This document shows, piece by piece, positions 9,799 to 19,038 of a DNA stretch of 64,000 nt; positions within the stretch are counted from its first letter, which is position 1; every line of letters starts with the position of its first letter. The stretch is from Burkholderia sp. (GTDB lineage Bacteria; Pseudomonadota; Gammaproteobacteria; Burkholderiales; Burkholderiaceae): NCBI GenBank assembly GCA_031253835.1, contig JAIRVP010000069.1, positions 1 to 64,000 on the forward strand, given 5' to 3'. The translations under genes were made by a program, and so were the position numbers. The notes beneath the pieces are model-generated. The model was not told the DNA's origin, did not search any database, and was given only the letters and a program-made list of their open reading frames with translations.

Positions 9799-9813
9799 TT
9801 CCGGCGCCCGGAA
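9799..9813. promoter_or_regulatory. Palindromic TetR-operator candidate
   Basis: A perfect palindrome, TTCCGG-CGC-CCGGAA, lies in the 120-bp divergent gap between aidB and the TetR-family gene. Position and symmetry fit an operator for that regulator; binding is inferred. Confidence 0.5.
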
Positions 9814-9847
9814 AAACGTATTCCCTGCTGATTTCAGAGTAGCAAAT

Positions 9848-10516
9848 ATGCCGCCGCGACATGTTCAGGTTCCGGCGCCGCCCGGCCAGCCGGCGGCGCA
9901 ACCCGCGCCCGCGTTGCGCCGCCGGCCGCGCCAGTCGCGCGCGCAGGCGAGCTCCGACGCGCTGCAGCAGGCGTTCGTTCAGCTTTTGCTCGAACGCGGC
10001 TATGCGAAGGCGACGATCCGCGAGATCGCGGCCGTCGCGGGCGTCAGCATCGGCACCTTCTACGAGTATTTCGGCGACAAGCAGAGCCTCGCGGCGCTGT
10101 GCATCCACCGCCGCGTGCTGGCGCTGGCCGACCGGCTGCGTGACGCGGTCGAGCGGCTGCGGGGCGCGCCGCGGGCCGAACTCGCCGCCGCGCTCGTCGA
10201 CCTGCAGGTCGACGCGATCGCCGCCGACGCGGCGCTGTGGGGCGCGCTGTTCGTGCTGGAGCGGCAGGTGTCGCCGCTCACGGCCTACCGCCGGCATTAC
10301 GACGCCTATGTCGCGCTGTGGCGCGACGCGCTGGCCCATGCGGCCGATCCGCCACCGGCCGCGCGGCTCGACGGGCTCGCGCGGATGGCCCAGACGATCT
10401 GCTACGGCGGCCTGTCCCAGGCATTGCTGACACTCGGGCCCGCGCTCGATTTCGCCGCGCAGCGCCGCGAACTGCGGGCCGTGCTGCTCGCGTACCTGGC
10501 GGCGGCGGATGCGTAG
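9848..10516 (+). CDS. TetR/AcrR family transcriptional regulator
   Basis: A 222-residue regulator with an N-terminal TetR helix-turn-helix. After a basic, Pro/Ala-rich leader of about 35 residues comes the HTH block with REIAAVAGVSIGTFYEYFGDK at about residues 58-78. The C-terminal ligand domain is not recognisable. It is divergent from aidB and the acyl-CoA ligase with a palindromic site between them, so the simplest reading is a repressor of that operon responding to an acyl-CoA or fatty acid. The ATG at 9848 was chosen as the first in-frame start after the divergent region; earlier starts run antisense through aidB. Confidence 0.85.
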   Translation: MPPRHVQVPAPPGQPAAQPAPALRRRPRQSRAQASSDALQQAFVQLLLERGYAKATIREIAAVAGVSIGTFYEYFGDKQSLAALCIHRRVLALADRLRDAVERLRGAPRAELAAALVDLQVDAIAADAALWGALFVLERQVSPLTAYRRHYDAYVALWRDALAHAADPPPAARLDGLARMAQTICYGGLSQALLTLGPALDFAAQRRELRAVLLAYLAAADA

Positions 10517-10727
10517 CGCCCCCTAGGGGAAATGCCTGATTCGCATGTCGGTCCCGTCGGCCGGCCTTGCCGCGCCGTGCTTCTCCCCGTGGGCCATGAG
10601 AAAAATGCATGGCTGCCATGACGAACTTTCGTTTGTCCGCCGATATTGGCTGGGGCTAAATCATGCGGCAGATGCAGGGCCGCACACGCCGCGCGGGCCT
10701 GCCCGAAGGACATCAGAAGGAGGAGTC

Positions 10728-11882
10728 ATGCGAAGCGCCACCGCGCCCCGTTCGAAACTGCCCGACGTCGGAACGACGATCTTCACGGTGATCGGCCAGC
10801 TGGCCGCTCAACACGATGCGTTGAACCTGTCGCAGGGCGCGCCGAATTTCGCGCCCGATCCGGCGCTCGTCGAAGGCGTCGCGCGGGCGATGCGCGACGG
10901 GCACAACCAGTACGCACCGATGGCCGGCGTGATGGCGCTGCGCGAGCGGCTCGCCGAGAAGACGGAAGCGCTGTACGGCGCGCGCTACGACCCGGCGACC
11001 GAGATCACGGTGATCGCGAGCGCGAGCGAAGGGCTGTACGCGGCGATCAGCGCGCTCGTGCATCCGGGCGACGAGGTGATCTATTTCGAGCCGTCGTTCG
11101 ACAGCTATGCGCCGATCGTGCGGCTGCAGGGCGCGACGCCGGTCGCGATCAAGCTGTCGCCCGAGCATTTCCGCGTGAACTGGGATGAAGTGGCGGCCGC
11201 GATCACGCCGCGCACGCGGATGATTATCGTCAACACGCCGCACAACCCGACCGCGACCGTGTTCTCCGCCGGCGATCTCGAGCGGCTCGCGCAGCTTACG
11301 CGCGACACGGGCATCGTCGTGCTGTCCGACGAGGTCTACGAGCACGTTGTGTTCGACGGCGCGCAGCACCAGAGCGTCGCGCGCCACCGCGAGCTGGCCG
11401 AGCGCAGCGTGATCGTGTCGTCGTTCGGCAAGTCGTTCCACGTGACGGGCTGGCGGGTCGGCCATTGCGTCGCGCCGGCCGAACTGATGGACGAGATCCG
11501 CAAGGTCCACCAGTTCATGGTGTTCTCGGCCGATACGCCGATGCAGTTCGCGTTCGCGGAGATGCTCGCGCGGCCGGACAGCTATCTCGGCCTGTCGGCG
11601 TTCTACCAGGCCAAGCGCGACCTGCTCGCGCGCGAACTGGCCGATTCGCGTTTCGAGCTGCTGCCGAGCGAAGGCTCGTTCTTCATGCTCGCGCGCTTCC
11701 GGCACTTCTCGGACGAAAGCGACAGCGATTTCGTGCTGCGCCTGATCCGCGACGCGCGGGTCGCGACGATTCCGCTGTCGGCGTTCTATACCGACGGCAC
11801 CGATGCCGGCGTGATCCGGCTCAGTTTTTCGAAGGACGACGCGACGCTGGTCGAAGGCGCGCGGCGGCTGCGTTCGCTGTAA
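10728..11882 (+). CDS. ybdL: PLP-dependent aminotransferase, YbdL (methionine aminotransferase) type
   Basis: A fold type I aminotransferase of 384 residues. It aligns by eye with E. coli YbdL along its length: SKLPDVGTTIFT, NLSQGAPNFAPDP, NQYAPMAGVMALRE, FEPSFDSYAP, NTPHNPTATVF, SDEVYEH and the PLP-lysine motif SSFGKSFHVTGWRVGHC. YbdL prefers methionine, histidine and phenylalanine as amino donors. The start has a very strong AAGGAGGAG ribosome site at 10717-10725. The next two genes follow closely on the same strand, suggesting a small amino acid salvage operon. A CATGG-CTG-CCATG palindrome lies at 10608-10620 upstream. Confidence 0.9.
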   Translation: MRSATAPRSKLPDVGTTIFTVIGQLAAQHDALNLSQGAPNFAPDPALVEGVARAMRDGHNQYAPMAGVMALRERLAEKTEALYGARYDPATEITVIASASEGLYAAISALVHPGDEVIYFEPSFDSYAPIVRLQGATPVAIKLSPEHFRVNWDEVAAAITPRTRMIIVNTPHNPTATVFSAGDLERLAQLTRDTGIVVLSDEVYEHVVFDGAQHQSVARHRELAERSVIVSSFGKSFHVTGWRVGHCVAPAELMDEIRKVHQFMVFSADTPMQFAFAEMLARPDSYLGLSAFYQAKRDLLARELADSRFELLPSEGSFFMLARFRHFSDESDSDFVLRLIRDARVATIPLSAFYTDGTDAGVIRLSFSKDDATLVEGARRLRSL

Positions 11883-11930
11883 AGAAACCGGCGACGGGCA
11901 CGTCGCATCGACCAGTCACAGGAGATCACG

Positions 11931-12719
11931 ATGAAGCACACGGCCACCCTGAAACTCGCGTTTGCACTCGCATGCGCAATCGGCTCCGGCGCGGCGCTCG
12001 CCGACGCGCAGACGCTGCGTTTCGGCCTCGAAGCGCAATACCCGCCGTTCGAATCGAAAGCGCCGAACGGCGACCTGCAGGGCTTCGACATCGACGTCGG
12101 CAATGCGGTCTGCCAGACGGCGAAGCTGTCGTGCAAGTGGGTCGAGACGTCGTTCGACGGGCTGATTCCGGCGCTGAAGGGCCGCAAGTTCGACGCGATC
12201 AACTCGGCGATGAACGCGACCGAGCAGCGCCGCCAGGCGATCGACTTCACGACGATCATCTATCGCGTGCCGACCCAGCTGATCGCGCGCACCGGCAGCG
12301 GCCTGCTGCCGACGCCCGAAGCGCTGAAGGGCAAGCGCGTCGGCGTGCTGCAGGCGTCGATCCAGGAAACCTACGCGAAGGCGCACTGGGAACCGGCCGG
12401 CGTCGCGATCGTCGCGTACCAGGATCAGAACCAGGCGTACGCGGACCTCGTAGCGGGCCGCCTCGATGCGACGCTCGTGCTCGCACCGTCCGGCCAGCGC
12501 GGCTTCCTGTCGCGCGCGGACGGCAAGGGCTTCTCGTTCGTCGGCCAGCCCGTGCACGACGACAAGATCCTCGGCAGCGGCATCGCATTCGGCCTGCGCA
12601 AGGGCGACGACGCGCTGAAGGCGAAGCTCGACGCGGCGATCGACAAGCTGAAGGCGGACGGCACGGTGAAGACGCTCGGCCTGAAGTATTTCGGCGATAT
12701 CGACATCTCGACCAAGTAA
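11931..12719 (+). CDS. Polar amino acid ABC transporter binding protein (HisJ/LAO-like)
   Basis: A periplasmic binding protein of family 3 (type II fold), 262 residues. A signal peptide ends near ALA-DA at about residue 24. The mature domain begins LRFGLEAQYPPFES and contains GFDIDVGNAVC, SFDGLIPALKGRKFDAI and DFTTIIYRVPTQL, all typical of the lysine/arginine/ornithine and histidine binding proteins. It starts 48 bp behind the aminotransferase with an AGGAGAT ribosome site. There are no permease or ATPase genes beside it. Its pairing with an aminotransferase suggests delivery of amino acids for transamination, but the ligand is not established. Confidence 0.88.
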   Translation: MKHTATLKLAFALACAIGSGAALADAQTLRFGLEAQYPPFESKAPNGDLQGFDIDVGNAVCQTAKLSCKWVETSFDGLIPALKGRKFDAINSAMNATEQRRQAIDFTTIIYRVPTQLIARTGSGLLPTPEALKGKRVGVLQASIQETYAKAHWEPAGVAIVAYQDQNQAYADLVAGRLDATLVLAPSGQRGFLSRADGKGFSFVGQPVHDDKILGSGIAFGLRKGDDALKAKLDAAIDKLKADGTVKTLGLKYFGDIDISTK

Positions 12720-12732
12720 GCGGGGCCGCGCG

Positions 12733-14148
12733 ATGCAGAACCGGGAGACGGGGGCAGCGGGCGGTGAACGGCGCGACGAGGCGCTCGACGCCGTGCTCGT
12801 CGCCGAACTGGGCGATGCGCTCGTCACGCGTTCCGCCGACATCGATCCGCGCTACTTCACCGCGTACAACGAGCCGGCCGGCGTGCGGCCACGCGCGCTG
12901 GTGCGCCCGCGCAGCGTCGACGACGTGTCGCGCACGCTCGCACTGTGCGCACGGCTCGGGCAGCCGGTCGTGCCGCAGGGCGGGCTGACCGGGCTCGCGC
13001 GCGGCGCCGTCGCGCTCGGCGGCGAGGTCGTGCTGTCGATGGAGCGCCTGGCCGGTATCGACGCGATCGACGCGGCGGCCGGCACGATGACCGTGCGCGC
13101 GGGGACGCCGCTGCAGACGGTGCAGGAAGCCGCGGAAGCGGCGGGCTTCACGTTCGGCGTCGATCTCGGCGCACGCGGTTCGTGCCAGATCGGCGGCATG
13201 CTCGCGACCAATGCGGGCGGCACGCGCGCGATTCGCTACGGGATGATGGGCGAACAGGTGCTCGGGCTCGAAGCCGTGCTCGCGGACGGCACGGTCGTGT
13301 CGTCGATGAACCGGATGCTGAAGAACAACGCGGGCTACGACCTGAAGCAGCTGTTCATCGGCAGCGAGGGGACGCTCGGCGTCGTCACGCGCGCGGTGCT
13401 GCGGCTGCATCCGCTGCTCGCGGCGCCGGCCACGGCGCTCTGCCGCGTGCGCGACTACGACGCGGTGGTCGCGCTGTGGAACCGCGTGCGCACGCTGCCG
13501 GAAGTCGTCAGTTTCGAGGCGATGTGGCCGGCGTTCTACGACTACGTCGCGCGTCATACGCCGGGCGTCACGGCGCCGTTCACGGGCGAAGGCGGCTTCG
13601 CGGTGCTGATCGAATGCGCGACGAGCGCGCCGGGCGGCGATGCGCACCAGGCGCTGGAATCGGGTCTCGCGGCGGGATTCGACGCAGGGCTGGTGGACGA
13701 TGCGGTGCTCGCGACTTCCGAGCGGCAGGCGCGCGACCTGTGGACGCTGCGCGAAGGTCTCGCGATCGACGCGCTGCCGCATCTCGTCAACTTCGACGTG
13801 AGTTTGCCGACCGGTGAACTCGGCGCGTTCGCCGAGCGCTGCGAGGCGGCGCTGCGGGCGCGCTGGCCGGACGTCACATGCCTGTTCTTCGGCCATGTCG
13901 GCGACGGCAACGTGCATATCGGCGTATCGCTGGCGGGGATGACCGACGCGGATCTCGATGCGATCGATCACTGCGTGTATGCGGTGGTGCGCGACATGGG
14001 CGGCTCGGTGTCGGCCGAGCACGGCATCGGCGTGCTCAAGCGTGCCTATCTCGCGCACACGCGCAGCGACGCGGAAATCGGGCTGATGCGGCGCCTGAAG
14101 GCCGCGCTGGACCCGCGCGGCATCCTCAATCCCGGCAAGGTACTTTGA
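12733..14148 (+). CDS. FAD-linked oxidase, GlcD / D-2-hydroxyacid dehydrogenase type
   Basis: A flavoprotein of the vanillyl-alcohol oxidase/PCMH group, 471 residues. The N-terminal FAD_binding_4 domain contains PQGGLTGLARGAV (near residue 75) and GARGSCQIGGMLATNAGG; the C-terminal FAD-oxidase domain contains FGHVGDGNVHI and ends SAEHGIGVLKRAYL ... GILNPGKVL. This layout is shared by D-2-hydroxyglutarate dehydrogenases, D-lactate dehydrogenases and glycolate oxidase GlcD. No GlcE or GlcF partners are present, so the single-subunit type is more likely. It starts 13 bp after the binding-protein gene. It could oxidise the 2-hydroxyacids related to the 2-oxoacids made by the upstream aminotransferase; that link is an inference. 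Confidence 0.85.
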   Translation: MQNRETGAAGGERRDEALDAVLVAELGDALVTRSADIDPRYFTAYNEPAGVRPRALVRPRSVDDVSRTLALCARLGQPVVPQGGLTGLARGAVALGGEVVLSMERLAGIDAIDAAAGTMTVRAGTPLQTVQEAAEAAGFTFGVDLGARGSCQIGGMLATNAGGTRAIRYGMMGEQVLGLEAVLADGTVVSSMNRMLKNNAGYDLKQLFIGSEGTLGVVTRAVLRLHPLLAAPATALCRVRDYDAVVALWNRVRTLPEVVSFEAMWPAFYDYVARHTPGVTAPFTGEGGFAVLIECATSAPGGDAHQALESGLAAGFDAGLVDDAVLATSERQARDLWTLREGLAIDALPHLVNFDVSLPTGELGAFAERCEAALRARWPDVTCLFFGHVGDGNVHIGVSLAGMTDADLDAIDHCVYAVVRDMGGSVSAEHGIGVLKRAYLAHTRSDAEIGLMRRLKAALDPRGILNPGKVL

Positions 14149-14192
14149 TAGGGTCGAATCCGTGACCGACGGGAATCGACCTGCGTGATCCG

Positions 14193-14765
14193 TCAGCCGT
14201 CCACCCAGCGCAGCGCACCGATCTTCACGTGTTCGACGACGCTGCGTGCCCAGTCGAGCTCCGCATTGAGCAGCACCAGCGCATGTTCGTTCTGCAGCAG
14301 GAACAGGCGCGGCACCTGGTCGGCCTGCGCGGTGGCGCGCAGCGCTTCCAGCCGCTCGCGTTCGGCGTCGAGCCGCGCAATCCGCAGTTCGAGCTGGTGG
14401 CGCGCATCGTCGGCGTCGAGCAGCGGCAGGAACGCGAGACCGGCGCCGAACGCCGGGAATTCACGTGCGGGCTCCGCGAGCAGCGCATGCAGCCACGCCT
14501 GCCCCGCCGTGTGCCCGGCTTCGGTCAGCGCATACAGCGTGCGCTCCGGAAACGCGCCGTCGCGCTCGGTGTCGTGCACGGCGATCATCCCGTCGCGCAG
14601 CAGCCGGTCGATCGTCTGGTAGAGGCTCGTGCGCTGCCGCACGTTGACGACTTCGTCGTACCCGCGAGCCTTCAGTTGCTGCAGCATCCCGTACGGATGC
14701 ATGGGCGTTTCGGTGAGCGTCGCGAGGACGGCCAGCGCTAGCGGGGACGGGCGGCTCGTAGACAT
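14193..14765 (-). CDS. PadR family transcriptional regulator
   Basis: A 190-residue PadR-type regulator. The N-terminal winged helix shows LALAVLATLTETPMHPYGMLQQL and the wing segment RTSLYQTIDRLLRDGMI, followed by RTLYALTEAGH. The C-terminal half (about 90-180) is helical and Arg/Glu/Leu-rich, as in the dimerisation domain of the larger PadR-s1 subgroup. Many such genes sit beside the transporter they control. Here none is adjacent: the left neighbour is convergent and the right neighbour is cadR, co-directional with a 68-bp gap. A perfect inverted repeat abuts the start codon, so autoregulation is likely. Confidence 0.85.
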   Translation of the reverse strand: MSTSRPSPLALAVLATLTETPMHPYGMLQQLKARGYDEVVNVRQRTSLYQTIDRLLRDGMIAVHDTERDGAFPERTLYALTEAGHTAGQAWLHALLAEPAREFPAFGAGLAFLPLLDADDARHQLELRIARLDAERERLEALRATAQADQVPRLFLLQNEHALVLLNAELDWARSVVEHVKIGALRWVDG

Positions 14766-14803
14766 GAATAGTTAGTTAATATCTAGTAAGAATATAACTA
14801 TTC
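14766..14803. promoter_or_regulatory. Inverted repeat next to the PadR start, probable operator
   Basis: GAATAGTTA at 14766-14774 is perfectly repeated in inverse as TAACTATTC at 14795-14803, with 20 bp between. The element is AT-rich in an otherwise GC-rich region and directly abuts the PadR start codon. Confidence 0.6.
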
Positions 14804-14833
14804 TCAACCAGACTATCTTATTTCACAAGGGTT

Positions 14834-15265
14834 TCAGCCGAGGTGCGATCGCTTGGCAGCCGGTGCGACGGTTTCCATCGTCGCGAGACCGTGCACGATT
14901 CCGCAATCCTCGACCGAATGCTCGCCGACGCACTGGCGGCGCAATTCGGTGAGCTGGTCGCGCAGATGCGTGAGTTCCGCGAGGCGCGCATCGACGTGCC
15001 CGATGTGATCGTCGAGCAGCGAATTGATCGAATCGCAGCGGTCGGCCGGCGTGTCGGTGAGCTGCAGCAGCGCACGGATTTCGTCGTGCGCCATGTCGAG
15101 CGCGCGGCAGTTGCGGATGAAGCGCAGCCGTTCGACGTGCACGTCGGTGTAGTTGCGGTAGTTCGAGTCGGTGCGCTCCGCGTCCGGCATCAGACCCTCT
15201 TTCTCGTAGAAACGGATCGTCTCGGGGGTGCAGCGGGCCGCTTTGGCCAGTTCGCCGATCTTCAT
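14834..15265 (-). CDS. cadR: MerR-family Cd(II)/Pb(II)-responsive regulator CadR
   Basis: A metal-sensing MerR regulator of 143 residues, aligning with Pseudomonas CadR: MKIGELAKAARCTPETIRFYEKEGL, SNYRNYTDVHVERLRFIRNCRALDM. Cys77, Cys112 and Cys121 correspond to the cysteines that bind cadmium in CadR (77 and 112 align exactly, the third is shifted by two). The C-terminal His-rich tail of Pseudomonas CadR is much reduced. It is divergent from cadA with a MerR-type promoter between. Family behaviour is to repress without metal and to untwist the promoter with metal. padR lies 68 bp behind it on the same strand. Confidence 0.93.
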   Translation of the reverse strand: MKIGELAKAARCTPETIRFYEKEGLMPDAERTDSNYRNYTDVHVERLRFIRNCRALDMAHDEIRALLQLTDTPADRCDSINSLLDDHIGHVDARLAELTHLRDQLTELRRQCVGEHSVEDCGIVHGLATMETVAPAAKRSHLG

Positions 15266-15285
15266 GCCTTTCTCCCGTGTAAGGG

Positions 15286-15316
15286 TTGACCTTGTAGTGG
15301 CTTCAGGGTGTTAACT
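15286..15316 (+). promoter_or_regulatory. MerR-type cadA promoter with 19-bp spacer
   Basis: TTGACC (-35, 15286-15291) and TTAACT (-10, 15311-15316) are 19 bp apart, the stretched spacing typical of MerR-activated promoters. The spacer carries an imperfect dyad, ACCTTGTAG-TGG-CTTCAGGGT, closely resembling ZntR/CadR operators. Confidence 0.8.
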
Positions 15317-15346
15317 CTACACCGTCAAGCCACAAAGGAGGTTGTC

Positions 15347-17962
<2,616 letters not shown>

Positions 17963-17972
17963 GGAGCGGGCG

Positions 17973-18356
17973 ATGAGCTTTCTGAAACGGATCCTGGGCG
18001 GCCACGGCGGTGGCCACGGCAGCGGGCACGGCAACGGCGGTAGCGGTAGCCACGGCGGTGGAGGCGGGCATCACGGCGGGCAGCGCCGCGACGGGCACGG
18101 CGGCCACGACGCGCGCGGCCGCGATCGCTACGGCTGGGGCTGGCAGGCGCCGGCCGACGCGACGAACGGCGGGCAGGGCGGCAACGTGCCGCTGAGCCAG
18201 CTCGCGTGTGCGGGCTGCGGCGCGCTCAATGCGGCCGATGCGCGTTTCTGCGCGCAGTGCGGCGCGGCGCAACGCAGCCGGGCCTGCAGCCGCTGCCACA
18301 CGGCGCTGGCGGCCGACGCGCGTTTCTGTCCCGGGTGCGGGACGCAGGCGACGTGA
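17973..18356 (+). CDS. Small His/Gly-rich double zinc-ribbon protein in the cad operon
   Basis: A 127-residue protein of unknown function. The first half (about 10-55) is almost only Gly, His, Ser and Arg. The second half has two zinc ribbons: CAGCGALNAADARFCAQCG and CSRCHTALAADARFCPGCG, four Cys each. It starts 10 bp behind cadA with GGAGCGGGCG in front and is followed by a terminator, so it is the last gene of the metal-responsive transcript. The His-rich half could buffer metal and the ribbons could bind zinc or cadmium; that role is an inference from composition and context. There is no signal peptide, so it is probably cytoplasmic. Confidence 0.75.
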   Translation: MSFLKRILGGHGGGHGSGHGNGGSGSHGGGGGHHGGQRRDGHGGHDARGRDRYGWGWQAPADATNGGQGGNVPLSQLACAGCGALNAADARFCAQCGAAQRSRACSRCHTALAADARFCPGCGTQAT

Positions 18357-18373
18357 CAAGCATGCTGCTCCTT

Positions 18374-18414
18374 CGCGCCGGCCGGGCATGAACATCGGCC
18401 GGCGCGTTTCATTT
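18374..18414 (+). terminator. Terminator of the cadA operon
   Basis: A perfect 11-bp stem (18374-18384 with 18396-18406), an 11-nt loop and a short T-rich tail TTTCATTT. Confidence 0.65.
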
Positions 18415-18444
18415 CACGGCCGGCGCAGCGGCCCTCCGCTCGGC

Positions 18445-18667
18445 GCAACGGCACGAAGCACGTCTTCCCACGCGGCTGCGCTTCCGGCGTCGTGTGCGTA
18501 TCGTCGTAGAAAATACCGATCACCTTCGCGCCCGGGCTGCCCGACCCACGCACCGATCCGCCCGAACGCGTCGCCGACCTTCAGGTCTTCAGGTACGCGC
18601 CGGTGTGCGCCACCGCGTAGCCACGCAGTTCCGGCAGGCGCCGGATTTCGGCTTCACGCTTGAACAT
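18445..18667 (-). pseudogene. Remnant of a GyrI-like small-molecule-binding domain gene
   Basis: On the minus strand an ATG at 18667 with an AGGAGG ribosome site begins MFKREAEIRRLPELRGYAVA, then HTGAYLK and a stop at 18583-18581. In a shifted frame VGDAFGRIGAWVG follows, and back in the first frame KVIGIFYDDTHTTPEAQ and KTCFVP. Joined, these match the GyrI-like/effector-binding fold (h-G-Y, GxAFxRIxxW, IGIxYDDPxxTPE, C-V-P). Two frame changes and a stop break it, and the last third of the domain is missing. The 5' signals are intact, so decay looks recent. Family assignment is by eye. Confidence 0.6.
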
Positions 18668-18853
18668 GTCCTCCTCTCCGTAGCGGATAGATCGGACGGT
18701 GGACGCCCGTGCGCCGCATAGCGGATCCACGCGGGTTGGCCGGCTTTCGTTTCGGCTGTCATCGACGTGTCCGGGCAAGAACCGAAACCACGGTAGCACG
18801 GGCCCGATGGACAAATTTGGCGGAAATGCGTAGCCATCCTGAATCTGCCCCTT

Positions 18854-18931
18854 TTTAACTTTGCTGAAATGGGGTCTTGCCCCTCCGCGATCACCGACTA
18901 AAGTTAAAGACGGTGAAATCGGGTGATCGCG
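18854..18931. repeat. Overlapping inverted repeats upstream of the CmpX-like gene
   Basis: TTTAACTTT (18854-18862) pairs with AAAGTTAAA (18900-18908), enclosing a GGGG-TCTTG-CCCC hairpin. CGCGATCACC (18886-18895) pairs with GGTGATCGCG (18922-18931), which is followed by CATTTTT. The two stems overlap and could be alternative folds. The function is unknown; the remainder of 18415-19038 outside the pseudogene shows no gene. Confidence 0.6.
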
Positions 18932-19038
18932 TCATTTTTCTCGGGTAAGTTGCTCGAACCGGGCAGCACGCTTTTCGAAGTACGCAGGTAGTTCGTCGAT
19001 GTTCAATCGCAACACCACGTTTTTCGGGAGAAGAAGAA

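Noticed and set aside
18589..18894. Short frames on both strands in the cadA-cmpX gap
   Set aside because: Only the segment at 18445-18667 shows a recognisable domain, and it is interrupted; the others have no ribosome site or similarity.
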